Of a stretch of DNA of 64,000 bases, positions 1 to 7,890 are shown in pieces (positions within the stretch are counted from its first letter, which is position 1; each line of letters opens with the position of its first letter). Origin of the DNA: Pseudomonas fluorescens (lineage in GTDB: Bacteria; Pseudomonadota; Gammaproteobacteria; Pseudomonadales; Pseudomonadaceae). The DNA lies in NCBI RefSeq assembly GCF_000730425.1, contig NZ_CP008896.1, forward strand, positions 3,534,001 through 3,598,000, written 5' to 3'. The notes under the pieces are model-generated. The model searched no databases. It saw nothing but the letters and a program-made list of their open reading frames with translations, and was not told the origin of the DNA. The position numbers and the translations under genes are program-made.

Positions 1-1371
1 GTTCATGATCCCGTTCGGGTCGAACACGGCCTTCACAGCCTTCATGTATTCGATTTCAACCGGGGAGCGGCTGTACGTCAGGTAATCGCGCTTGGTCATG
101 CCCACGCCATGTTCGGCGGAGATCGAGCCGTTGTACTTCTCGACCGTCTCGAACACCCATTTGTTGACGGTGGCGCACTTGGCGAAGAACTCGTCCTTGG
201 ACAGGTTTTGCGGCTTGAGGATGTTCAAGTGCAGGTTGCCGTCACCGATGTGGCCGAACCAGACAATCTCGAAATCCGGGTAGTGTTCGCCGACGATCGC
301 GTCGATTTCCTTGAGGAATGCCGGCACTTTCGACACGGTGACCGAGATGTCGTTCTTGTACGGCGTCCAGTGGGAGATGGTCTCGGAGATGTACTCGCGC
401 AGCTTCCACAGGTTATGCAACTGGGTTTCGCTCTGGCTCATCACGCCATCCAGCACCCAACCCTGTTCGACACAGTGCTCGAAGGTTTCCAGGGCGTGGT
501 TGGCCACTTCTTCGGTGGTGGCTTCAAATTCCAGCAGGGCGTAGAACGGGCAATCGGTTTCGAACGGCGCCGGCACATCGCCACGCCCGAGGACTTTGGC
601 CAGGGCCTTGTCGGAGAAGAATTCGAAAGCGGTCAGGTCCAGCTTGCTCTGGAACGCGTGCAGCACCGGCATGATCGAGTCGAAGTCGGCGGTGCCCAGG
701 ACCATGGCGGTGAGGTTTTTCGGTGCCCGGTCCAGGCGCATGGTGGCTTCGACCACAAAGCCCAGGGTGCCTTCGGCGCCGATAAACAGCTGGCGCATGT
801 CATAGCCGGTGGCGTTCTTGATCAGGTCGCGGTTGAGTTCCAGCACATCGCCCTTGCCGGTGACGACCTTCAAGCCGGCCACCCAGTTGCGGGTCATGCC
901 GTAGCGAATGACCTTGATCCCGCCGGCATTGGTGCCGATATTGCCGCCAATCTGGCTGGAGCCGGACGAAGCGAAGTCCACCGGGTAGTACAGGCCGTTT
1001 TCTTCGGCGACGTTCTGCAATTGCTGGGTAACCACGCCCGGTTGGCACACGGCGGTGCGGTCCGTGAGGTTCACATCGAGGATCTGGTTCATGTAGTCGA
1101 ATGACACCACCACTTCGCCATTCGCCGCCACGGCAGCGGCCGACAAACCGGTACGCCCGCCCGAGGGCACCAGCGCCACCTGGTGCGTGTTGGCCCAGCG
1201 GACAATGGCCTGCACCTGCTCAATGGTCTTGGGGAAGACAATAGCGCTCGGTGCGGGGGCGAAATGCTTGGTCCAATCCTTGCCGTAAGCCTCCAGGGAG
1301 TCGGCGTCGGTCAGCACTTTGCCGGGCTCAACCAGGGTCTTTAGCTCATCAATCAGGGCAGGATGGGTCAT
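1..1371 (-). CDS. FAD-binding oxidase, D-2-hydroxyglutarate dehydrogenase type (3' end cut off)
   Basis: Reading the minus strand gives an FAD_binding_4/FAD-oxidase_C protein that runs off the left edge at ...DPNGIMN, so only a few C-terminal residues are missing. The PSGGRTGLS and GSSQIGGNIGTNAGG segments are the FAD-binding core and EHGVGMTKRDYL is typical of the C-terminal half. Members of this family next to serA oxidise D-2-hydroxyglutarate to 2-oxoglutarate. The start at 1371 (MTHPALID) fits relatives. In-frame ATGs at 1395 and 1401 also exist, and an AGGA lies about 8 bases before 1395, so the N terminus could be 8-10 residues longer. The gene is divergent from serA across about 200 bases that must hold both promoters. 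Confidence 0.9.
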   Translation of the reverse strand, partial: MTHPALIDELKTLVEPGKVLTDADSLEAYGKDWTKHFAPAPSAIVFPKTIEQVQAIVRWANTHQVALVPSGGRTGLSAAAVAANGEVVVSFDYMNQILDVNLTDRTAVCQPGVVTQQLQNVAEENGLYYPVDFASSGSSQIGGNIGTNAGGIKVIRYGMTRNWVAGLKVVTGKGDVLELNRDLIKNATGYDMRQLFIGAEGTLGFVVEATMRLDRAPKNLTAMVLGTADFDSIMPVLHAFQSKLDLTAFEFFSDKALAKVLGRGDVPAPFETDCPFYALLEFEATTEEVANHALETFEHCVEQGWVLDGVMSQSETQLHNLWKLREYISETISHWTPYKNDISVTVSKVPAFLKEIDAIVGEHYPDFEIVWFGHIGDGNLHLNILKPQNLSKDEFFAKCATVNKWVFETVEKYNGSISAEHGVGMTKRDYLTYSRSPVEIEYMKAVKAVFDPNGIMN

Positions 1372-1576
1372 CGACAGAACTCTCGAACAATTCATGGTCA
1401 TCCTGAGAACGCTTCACGTCGCAGGAATGAGTGTTTAGCGGGGCGCGTATGCTAGCATACCGCCCCCGCAGGACAGAGCCCAAGGGCGTTTCTGCGGTGA
1501 CGGCTTTCCTGCCGTCCGGGTCAGCTTAAGTGATCCGATTCCCTGCCATTTTTCTCCGGGATACAGGTTTACGCAG

Positions 1577-2806
1577 ATGAGCAAGACTTCTCTCGATAAG
1601 AGCAAGATCAAGTTCCTTCTTCTGGAAGGCGTCCACCCATCGGCCGTCGATGTCCTAAAGGCCGCCGGGTACACCAGCATTGAGTACATCACCAGTTCTC
1701 TGCCGGAATCCCAGCTCAAGGAAAAGATCGCCGACGCGCACTTTATCGGCATTCGCTCCCGCACCCAGCTGACCGAAGAGATCTTCGATCATGCCAAGAA
1801 GCTGGTGGCGGTCGGCTGTTTCTGCATCGGCACCAACCAGGTCGACCTCAATGCGGCGCGCGAGCGCGGTATCGCGGTGTTCAACGCCCCGTACTCCAAC
1901 ACCCGCTCCGTGGCGGAGCTGGTATTGGCCGAGGCCATCCTGCTGCTGCGCGGTATCCCTGAGAAAAACGCTTCCTGCCACCGTGGCGGCTGGATCAAAA
2001 GCGCGGCCAACTCCTTCGAAATCCGCGGCAAGAAGCTGGGTATCGTCGGTTACGGCTCGATTGGTACCCAACTGTCGGTACTGGCTGAAGGCCTGGGGAT
2101 GCAGGTGTTCTTCTATGACACCCTGACCAAGCTGCCCTTGGGCAACGCCACCCAGGTGTCGAGCCTGACCGAACTGCTGGGCATGTCCGATATCGTGACC
2201 CTGCACGTCCCGGAAACCGCTGAGACCCAGTGGATGATCGGCGAGAAGGAAATCCGTGCCATCAAGAAAGGCGGGATCCTGATCAACGCCGCACGCGGCA
2301 CCGTGGTCAAGCTGGACGCCCTGGCCGACGCGATCAAGGACAAGCACCTGATCGGCGCCGCCATCGACGTGTTCCCGGTGGAGCCGCGCTCCAACGACGA
2401 TATCTTCGAAAGCCCGCTGCGTGGCCTGGACAACGTGATCCTGACCCCGCACATCGGCGGCTCCACCGCTGAGGCCCAGGCCAACATCGGTCTGGAAGTG
2501 GCGGAAAAGCTGGTCAAGTACAGCGATAACGGTACGTCGGTGTCCTCGGTCAACTTCCCGGAAGTGGCCCTGCCGGCTCACCCTGGCAAGCACCGCCTGC
2601 TGCACATCCACCAGAACATCCCGGGTGTGATGATGGAAATCAACAAGGTCTTCGCGGAAAACGGCATCAACATCTCCGGCCAGTTCCTGCAGACCAACGA
2701 GAAGGTCGGCTACGTGGTCATCGACGTCGACGCCGAGTACTCGGACCTGGCGCAAGAGAAACTGCAGCACATCACCGGCACCATCCGTAGCCGCGTATTG
2801 TTCTAA
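1577..2806 (+). CDS. serA: D-3-phosphoglycerate dehydrogenase
   Basis: First enzyme of serine synthesis, oxidising 3-phosphoglycerate to 3-phosphohydroxypyruvate with NAD. The 409 residues match the E. coli-type SerA length. The protein has an N-terminal substrate domain, a Rossmann NAD site (GYGSIG), the catalytic Arg in NAARGT, Glu in FPVEP and His in LTPHIGGST, and a C-terminal ACT domain from about residue 335 (IPGVMMEINKVF) that mediates serine feedback. Enzymes of this type also reduce 2-oxoglutarate to D-2-hydroxyglutarate, which the divergent FAD enzyme can recycle. A strong terminator follows 20 bases after the stop. Confidence 0.97.
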   Translation: MSKTSLDKSKIKFLLLEGVHPSAVDVLKAAGYTSIEYITSSLPESQLKEKIADAHFIGIRSRTQLTEEIFDHAKKLVAVGCFCIGTNQVDLNAARERGIAVFNAPYSNTRSVAELVLAEAILLLRGIPEKNASCHRGGWIKSAANSFEIRGKKLGIVGYGSIGTQLSVLAEGLGMQVFFYDTLTKLPLGNATQVSSLTELLGMSDIVTLHVPETAETQWMIGEKEIRAIKKGGILINAARGTVVKLDALADAIKDKHLIGAAIDVFPVEPRSNDDIFESPLRGLDNVILTPHIGGSTAEAQANIGLEVAEKLVKYSDNGTSVSSVNFPEVALPAHPGKHRLLHIHQNIPGVMMEINKVFAENGINISGQFLQTNEKVGYVVIDVDAEYSDLAQEKLQHITGTIRSRVLF

Positions 2807-2829
2807 GGTTTGCAACGCACCACGAAAAA

Positions 2830-2855
2830 GGGAGCCCCGCGGGGCTCCCTTTTTT
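2830..2855 (+). terminator. Rho-independent terminator of serA
   Basis: A perfect GGGAGCCCCG/CGGGGCTCCC inverted repeat is followed by six T. It sits between serA and the convergent DUF4399 gene. The A-run before the stem could let it act for both strands. Confidence 0.93.
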
Positions 2856-2870
2856 GCGTCTGAACAAATC

Positions 2871-3308
2871 TTACTTGACGGTAACAGTGATCACTTTTGA
2901 GGCTACAGTAGGTTCGAACTGACGATGCACGTTATCGCCCGCCACCAGTTGCAAGGTGTGCTTGCCGGGTGCCAGGGTCAGTTCAGTCTTGGTTTGCGCC
3001 TTGCCGAAGTGGATCACCGTATCGGTGGCGGGGATCGGCTGACTCGGATCAGGCAGTTGTGCCTGGTCGACCAGCAGGTGGTGGTGGCCAGCACCAGGGA
3101 CTTGTTTGTCGATGGGCTCCAGGTCCATGCCCTTGATGCCGAACTCAACCGTGAAGGTCTTGTCGACCGTAGCGCCATCCTTGGGCGAAACAATGAACAC
3201 TTCAGCCCCTTTGGGCGCAGGCGTACGCGGGATATCCGCCGCAGATGCCAGCATGGAAGCCCCCAGCAGCAGGCTGGCCAGGGTTGCACGAGACAAAATG
3301 GCTTTCAT
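2871..3308 (-). CDS. Secreted DUF4399 domain protein
   Basis: 145 residues with a signal peptide (MKAILSRATLASLLLGASMLASA, cut after ASA) and a DUF4399 body: FIVSPKDGATV, a His-rich GHHHLLVD segment and a C-terminal GKHTLQLVAGD beta stretch. Function is unknown; the HHH cluster suggests a metal-binding periplasmic beta-sandwich, which is inference. The start at 3308 is chosen because GGAG lies just upstream and the signal peptide begins there; a longer frame continues to 3419 but has no ribosome site. Same neighbour of serA as PA0315 (recalled). Confidence 0.85.
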   Translation of the reverse strand: MKAILSRATLASLLLGASMLASAADIPRTPAPKGAEVFIVSPKDGATVDKTFTVEFGIKGMDLEPIDKQVPGAGHHHLLVDQAQLPDPSQPIPATDTVIHFGKAQTKTELTLAPGKHTLQLVAGDNVHRQFEPTVASKVITVTVK

Positions 3309-3442
3309 TAACTTCTCCAGTTTTTCTGTGAAATCTGTAGGGTTATGACAACTTAGTGACGAAACGTTGTCCAAGGCACTCGACACCATAGCAAAGCGAG
3401 CCTGAACCGCGTCTCGCACCTTCGAATTCTTTAGGAGTGACC

Positions 3443-4066
3443 ATGCGCTTTTTGCCTGGCCTGTTACTTTTGCTGCCTTTGCTGAGCCCCTTGGCTCACG
3501 CCGAGCTGTTCGACGACGTGTTTGACCGTGGGGAACTGCGCATTGCCCTGGAGGCCGATACGCCCCCCTTCAACTTCAAGGAAGGCGACAAACTCACCGG
3601 TTTTGAAGTGGAACTGGGTGAGTTGCTGGCTCGGGAAATGGACGTGCGCGCTTCCTTCATCACCACCGACGACAGCGACTTGCTGCCCGGGGTGGAGAGC
3701 GGCAAGTACGACGTGGCAATCAACCATATCGCTGTGACTCCTGAACTGCGGAATCGTTTCGACTTCAGCGTGCCTTACAGCTACGCCAACGCCCAGATGA
3801 TTGTGCACAAGCAGCAAAACCGCCTGCTGAACAACCTGGACACGCTCACCAGCAGCCAATTTGCCGCAAAGCCCAGCGACGGCGTGGATCTGCGCAGCCG
3901 AGCCGATGCCAAGGCCACATTGACCCTGGCCATCCCGTTCCAGAAGGGCAACCCGGCGTTCAAGTCGAGCCTGGACAAGGCACTGGAGCGGATCAAGGCC
4001 GATGGACGGCTGACCGCACTGTCGGAAAAGTGGTTTGAGGCGGATACCAAAAAAACCACCCAATAA
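3443..4066 (+). CDS. Periplasmic amino-acid-binding protein (SBP_bac_3, FliY/cystine type), orphan
   Basis: 207 residues with a signal peptide ending LAHA, then a family-3 solute-binding fold: RGELRIALEADTPPFNF, GFEVELGELLA, SGKYDVAINHIAVTPEL and DFSVPYSYANAQM. It should bind a polar amino acid, possibly cystine or cysteine, in the periplasm. No permease or ATPase gene is adjacent, so it must share a transporter or act as a sensor input. The ATG at 3443 has AGGAG 5 bases upstream and is preferred over the in-frame GTG at 3437. It is short for the family (usually about 250 residues); the C-terminal part looks compressed after residue 130. Confidence 0.82.
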   Translation: MRFLPGLLLLLPLLSPLAHAELFDDVFDRGELRIALEADTPPFNFKEGDKLTGFEVELGELLAREMDVRASFITTDDSDLLPGVESGKYDVAINHIAVTPELRNRFDFSVPYSYANAQMIVHKQQNRLLNNLDTLTSSQFAAKPSDGVDLRSRADAKATLTLAIPFQKGNPAFKSSLDKALERIKADGRLTALSEKWFEADTKKTTQ

Positions 4067-4085
4067 CCAATGTGGGGAGGGCTTG

Positions 4086-4192
4086 TGTGGGAGCGGGCTT
4101 GCTCGCGAAAGCGGTGTATCAGTGCCAGATTTGTTGACTGACATACCGCTTTCGCGAGCAAGCCCGCTCCCACAAAAAGCCCGCTCCTACAA
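4086..4192. repeat. REP doublet (REPIN-like) plus extra half element
   Basis: Two inverted copies of TGTGGGAGCGGGCTTGCTCG occupy 4086-4174 around a GCGGTGTATCAG...CTGACATACCGC stem. A third, partial copy (AAGCCCGCTCCTACA) follows at 4178-4192. This is the classic P. fluorescens REP layout in the space between two convergent genes. Confidence 0.9.
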
Positions 4193-4197
4193 TGGAT

Positions 4198-4692
4198 TCA
4201 GGTGGGGCTTGAGAGTTGGGCCAGGGCAGCGGCGGCCTCAGCCAACTCCAACTCGCTGAACACCTGCACCCCATGGCGTTTGAGCAACGCCGCCGTCACC
4301 CCTTCGCCCGCGACTTTCACCCCAGTGAAGGTGCCGTCATAAGTCAGCAGGTTGCCGCATGACGGACTGTTGGCCTTGAGCACGGCGATGCGGATGCCAT
4401 GGCGCTGCACCAGGGCCAGGGCCTGCCGCGCCCCCTCCAGGAAGGCTTCGCTGAAGTCCTCGCCATCGGCGGTCAGCACATGGGCGCGGCCTTCCCACAC
4501 ATCCACCCCCTGCCCGCCCGGAATCTCGGCAGGCGGTCGTGGCGTCGGCAGGCCGCCAGCCACCTCCGGGCACACCGCAACCAACCGGCCTGCGGCCTGC
4601 CAGGCAGCCAGTTGGTCAAACGGCCCGCTGGCGCCACCGTCATACCGCACGCGGTGCCCCAACAGGCAGCGGCTGACCAGCATCTTTTCCAT
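4198..4692 (-). CDS. DUF523 domain protein
   Basis: About 164 residues with the three conserved DUF523 blocks: VSRCLLGHRVRYDGG near the N terminus, VCPEVAGGLPTPRPP in the middle and NSPSCG late. The three Cys could coordinate a metal or cluster, but the biochemical role is unknown. The ATG at 4692 is used; a TTG at 4698 overlaps the stop of the upstream hydroxylase gene (TGA at 4697-4695), so the pair is translationally coupled. Confidence 0.85.
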   Translation of the reverse strand: MEKMLVSRCLLGHRVRYDGGASGPFDQLAAWQAAGRLVAVCPEVAGGLPTPRPPAEIPGGQGVDVWEGRAHVLTADGEDFSEAFLEGARQALALVQRHGIRIAVLKANSPSCGNLLTYDGTFTGVKVAGEGVTAALLKRHGVQVFSELELAEAAAALAQLSSPT

Positions 4693-4694
4693 GC

Positions 4695-5327
4695 TCAAAA
4701 CGGCTCATTGCCCCGCCGGCGAAACCAGCCCGTCAGGGACAGGCGTTCGCGGTGGGCAGGCAGGACTTCATGGGGCACTTCCCCCGACAGGAACACCACC
4801 AGGCAACCGCCGGCGGGGTCCACATCGTATTCAATGCCATCCTTGAGGTACATGCGCAACTGGCCGCCGTGCTCGGGCAGCCAGTCCTGGTTCAGGTAGA
4901 CCACCGCCGAGACCATGCGCCGATCATCGTCACGAAAACGGTCAAGGTGCTTGAGGTAGAACGCCCCCGGCGGGTACATGGCGAAGTGACACTCGAACTC
5001 TTCCAGCCCCAGGAACAGCCCCCTGTTCATCGCCAGCCGCAGGCTGTCCATCAACGCCAGATAGCGGTCACAGATGATCGCCTGGCCGGGCTCCAGCCAT
5101 TGGATATGGTCGCCACGGATCCCCTCGCGAATCTCCTGGGCCGGCCCGCGCCCGATTGCGGCCGGTGCCAATTCACCTTCCGCGGCACGTTTATGGCACT
5201 CAGCCGCCAGTTCCAGGGTCAGAGCCTCTGGCAAGAAGATGTTCTGCTGCGACCAGCCTTTCACGGCCAGGTCGTCGACGATGCGTAGCAGCAGCGGGTC
5301 ATCAGGGGATATTTGCATGGCGCGCAT
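4695..5327 (-). CDS. 2-oxoglutarate/Fe(II) prolyl-hydroxylase-type oxygenase (PPHD-like)
   Basis: About 210 residues, prolyl 4-hydroxylase alpha-subunit/EGLN fold. With the start at 5327 the iron facial triad is His127-x-Asp129 (KHLDRFRDDD) and His186 (VPHEVLPA), and the 2-oxoglutarate Arg195 lies nine residues after the distal His, the same spacing as in human PHD2. The Pseudomonas enzyme of this type (PPHD) is known to hydroxylate a proline of elongation factor Tu, so that is the likely role here. Start choice is uncertain: ATGs at 5318, 5327 and 5336 are in frame, and AGGCGG fits 5327 best. It overlaps the DUF523 gene downstream. Confidence 0.88.
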   Translation of the reverse strand: MRAMQISPDDPLLLRIVDDLAVKGWSQQNIFLPEALTLELAAECHKRAAEGELAPAAIGRGPAQEIREGIRGDHIQWLEPGQAIICDRYLALMDSLRLAMNRGLFLGLEEFECHFAMYPPGAFYLKHLDRFRDDDRRMVSAVVYLNQDWLPEHGGQLRMYLKDGIEYDVDPAGGCLVVFLSGEVPHEVLPAHRERLSLTGWFRRRGNEPF

Positions 5328-5458
5328 AGTATCCATCCGCCTGGAAAACCGACAGCGCCGCCGAGCGCCTAAATACACTTTAGTCAGGCAATTGATAGGA
5401 CTTCTCGACAAATCCTACGCCCGACACGGACAATAGTGGCCGACTGACAGGAGTCCCT

Positions 5459-6211
5459 ATGCGTCGTTTGTTTTTATCCTTGCTGATGTTCTGCGTGTCG
5501 CCCGCCTGGGCAGACAGCCATGACCAGTTGTACGCGGTCGCCGGCTGGCCGGAACAACGTGCGCATTTCAATGACGCCTTGAGTGCCGCCCAACAGCGCT
5601 ACCGCAACAGCTTGCCGCCAGCGGTGTATCAGGCGCTGGTGGACAACAGCAACAAACGCTTCGCCCCCAAGGCCATGGATCAGCGCGCCGAAGCCCAGTT
5701 GCGCCAGAACCTGGCGGACCCCAAGCCGGCGCTGGCGTTTTTCCAGTCACCTCTGGGGCGCAAGATTGTCGCCGCCGAGTTGCTGGCGACCCGGCGCGAC
5801 CAGTTGGCCAAGAACGCCCAGGGCTTGCCGCAGATCCAGGCCGACGCCACCCGCAGCCTGATCATCGGCCACCTGGCCCAGGCCCTGCCCGCCCGCGAAG
5901 CCGGGGCCGAGGTCAGCCTGGCGATTGCCGGCGTGGCAGCGGACAGCCTGAGCCAGATGATCCCCGGCCTGCTGGGCGGCGGCCAGGCACAAAGCATGCT
6001 CAACGGCCAGCGTGAGCGGCTGATGCAGCAGATCGGCAATGACCTGAACAACACCTTGCTGTACGTCTATCGGGATCTGTCGGACCCGGAGCTGGAAGAG
6101 TTCGCCACCTTTGCCGAATCGCCGGAAGGCAAGGCGTATTACCAAGCGGCGCTGGCAGCGATCCGCGCCGGCCTGGCGGTCGGCCAAAGCACCTCCAGCC
6201 TGGCCCCATAG
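5459..6211 (+). CDS. Secreted DUF2059 domain protein
   Basis: 250 residues with a signal peptide (MRRLFLSLLMFCVSPAWA) and an all-helical body ending in a DUF2059 domain (YVYRDLSDPELEEFATFAESPEGKAYY, about 200-225). Probably periplasmic, function unknown. AGGAG lies 5-6 bases upstream of the start. It is transcribed alone, divergent from the oxygenase gene. Confidence 0.85.
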   Translation: MRRLFLSLLMFCVSPAWADSHDQLYAVAGWPEQRAHFNDALSAAQQRYRNSLPPAVYQALVDNSNKRFAPKAMDQRAEAQLRQNLADPKPALAFFQSPLGRKIVAAELLATRRDQLAKNAQGLPQIQADATRSLIIGHLAQALPAREAGAEVSLAIAGVAADSLSQMIPGLLGGGQAQSMLNGQRERLMQQIGNDLNNTLLYVYRDLSDPELEEFATFAESPEGKAYYQAALAAIRAGLAVGQSTSSLAP

Positions 6212-6234
6212 CCGGCTCCTACAAAGGGGGCGTG

Positions 6235-7176
6235 TCAGGTCAGGTGATCGGTGAGGAACTTGAAGTAGTGCGCGCGGATTTCCGGCAGCTCATTGGCCAA
6301 GTGATGCCGCCCACGCGGCAATATCAAGATCTGCGGCTGATCAAACTTGCTGCGCAGCACCTGCAGATTGTGCTGCCAGTCCACCGTCATATCCTCTTCT
6401 CCCTGCACGATCAGTGGCCGCCGCGTGCTGCGCGGCGCGGCCTCGATGCGTTTGATCCAGCGCGCCAGCGCGCCCACCCAGGCCGTCGGCAACTGCCGGG
6501 GCTGCAACGGATCGGCCTCAAGGAACGGACGAAACGCCGGGTCATTGCTGTTATCACTGAAGCGCCGGGCAATGCCTTTGACGAACGGTTTGAGCAGGTA
6601 ATAGCTGAGCTGCGACCAACCCCAGGCCCGCGGCCTGACCAGCGGCGACAACAGGAAGGTCTGCCCTTGCGCCGGGCTGCCCGGGCCATGGTTGAGCAGA
6701 TGGTCCACCACAATCGCCCCGCCAGTGCTCTGCCCGAACAGATGCCAGGGCTTGGGCAGTTGCAGCGCGTCGGCCTGTTCGAACAGGCCCCGCACCACGT
6801 GCTGGTACACCGCAAAATCATCGATGCTGGCGCGCTCGCCGCTGGACAGGCCATGGCCCGGCAAATCACAGGCGATCACCACAAAACCCTGGTCCAGCCC
6901 CCACTCCACCACATTGCGGTACAGCCCCATGTGGTCGTAGAAACCGTGGAACATAAACAGTGTGGCCACCGGTTGCGCCGGCCACCAGACCTGGCTGACC
7001 ACCTCGAACCCCTCCACCTCGAAACGCCCCAGGCGGCTGCGCACCGGCGTTTTGCGCCCAGCCAGGTCCAACCCATAGAAGCGCTGGTAGACCCTGGCCT
7101 CGGCCGAAAGCGCCTGCGCGTCCACCAGGGGCCGCAAGCTTTCGCGCAGATGATCGGGGTCAAAGGTAACGGGCAT
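6235..7176 (-). CDS. Alpha/beta hydrolase, serine aminopeptidase S33 / monoacylglycerol lipase type
   Basis: 313 residues. The oxyanion HG motif is MFHGFYDHMG (about 75-84), the nucleophile Ser150 sits in FGQSTGG, the acid is in QGEEDMTVD (262 or 266) and the His in GRHHLANE (291-292). No signal peptide, so cytoplasmic. The family hydrolyses lysophospholipid or monoglyceride esters; the exact substrate cannot be told from sequence. The gene is convergent with the DUF2059 gene. Confidence 0.85.
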   Translation of the reverse strand: MPVTFDPDHLRESLRPLVDAQALSAEARVYQRFYGLDLAGRKTPVRSRLGRFEVEGFEVVSQVWWPAQPVATLFMFHGFYDHMGLYRNVVEWGLDQGFVVIACDLPGHGLSSGERASIDDFAVYQHVVRGLFEQADALQLPKPWHLFGQSTGGAIVVDHLLNHGPGSPAQGQTFLLSPLVRPRAWGWSQLSYYLLKPFVKGIARRFSDNSNDPAFRPFLEADPLQPRQLPTAWVGALARWIKRIEAAPRSTRRPLIVQGEEDMTVDWQHNLQVLRSKFDQPQILILPRGRHHLANELPEIRAHYFKFLTDHLT

Positions 7177-7287
7177 AAGAACTTCCAGACTAGGGCTTCA
7201 CAGCATTGAACAGATGAATATCGAGTCGCGATATTCATCTGTCAGAGCAAGCATGGCAAGCTACGCCACCGTCGAGGATTGTCCTGA

Positions 7288-7875
7288 ATGCGAAAGCCCT
7301 ACCGCACCGCCCTGCTCGCCAGCCTGATCCTGCTGATCTGCGCCGCCGTGCTGTGGGCCGCGTATGACTGGTTCCAGGGCCGCTATCTGCGGGCATTCAG
7401 CGAACATACGGCGGTGTTTTCCGGCGACCTGTTGCGCCTGCCCGACGACCTCGCAGGCCCCGGCCCGATCCGCCTGGTCCACTTCTGGGACCCGGCCTGC
7501 CCGTGCAATGTCGGCAACCAGCAGCACCTGAGTGAACTGATCGAGCAATACGCGCCCCTGGGGGTGGAGTTCTATGCCCTGCAAAAAGCCGGCAGCCACG
7601 GCCAATTGCCCGCGACCCTTGGCGCGATGAAAATCCTCACCACCGTGCCCGGCGCCGACCAACTGCCCGCCAGCCCGGCGGTGGGTATCTGGGACAGCAG
7701 CGGCAAGCTGGCGTATTTCGGCCCGTACAGCGAGGGCCTGACCTGTAATTCGAGCAACAGTTTTATCGAACCGATCCTGCAGGCGCTCAAGGGCGGGCGG
7801 GCGGTGAATGCAACCCACACCCTGGCGGTGGGCTGCTATTGTTCCTGGTCGCAAGACTCAACGTCCCACTTCTAA
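7288..7875 (+). CDS. Membrane-anchored thioredoxin-fold protein (DUF6436)
   Basis: 195 residues: one N-terminal membrane anchor (about 9-28, ALLASLILLICAAVLWAA), then a thioredoxin-like domain with HFWDPACPCNVGNQ in the place of the CxxC active site. The motif is C-P-C rather than C-x-x-C, so ordinary disulfide exchange is doubtful. It faces the periplasm. The stop is 15 bases before the acylase start, so the two are probably one operon, and it could assist folding of that exported enzyme (inference). Confidence 0.82.
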   Translation: MRKPYRTALLASLILLICAAVLWAAYDWFQGRYLRAFSEHTAVFSGDLLRLPDDLAGPGPIRLVHFWDPACPCNVGNQQHLSELIEQYAPLGVEFYALQKAGSHGQLPATLGAMKILTTVPGADQLPASPAVGIWDSSGKLAYFGPYSEGLTCNSSNSFIEPILQALKGGRAVNATHTLAVGCYCSWSQDSTSHF

Positions 7876-7890
7876 TAATAAGGATCGTTC

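Noticed and set aside
109..1104. 331-codon open frame antisense to the FAD oxidase
   Set aside because: A shadow frame in high-GC DNA; the minus strand encodes a clear FAD enzyme.
1655..2815. 386-codon open frame antisense to serA
   Set aside because: Low-complexity His/Gln-rich shadow of a well-conserved gene.
4035..4259. Short frame across the REP doublet at 4.1 kb
   Set aside because: Its residues (SGLARESGVSV, SRASPLPQ) are the usual translation of REP repeats; similar frames recur at other REP sites.
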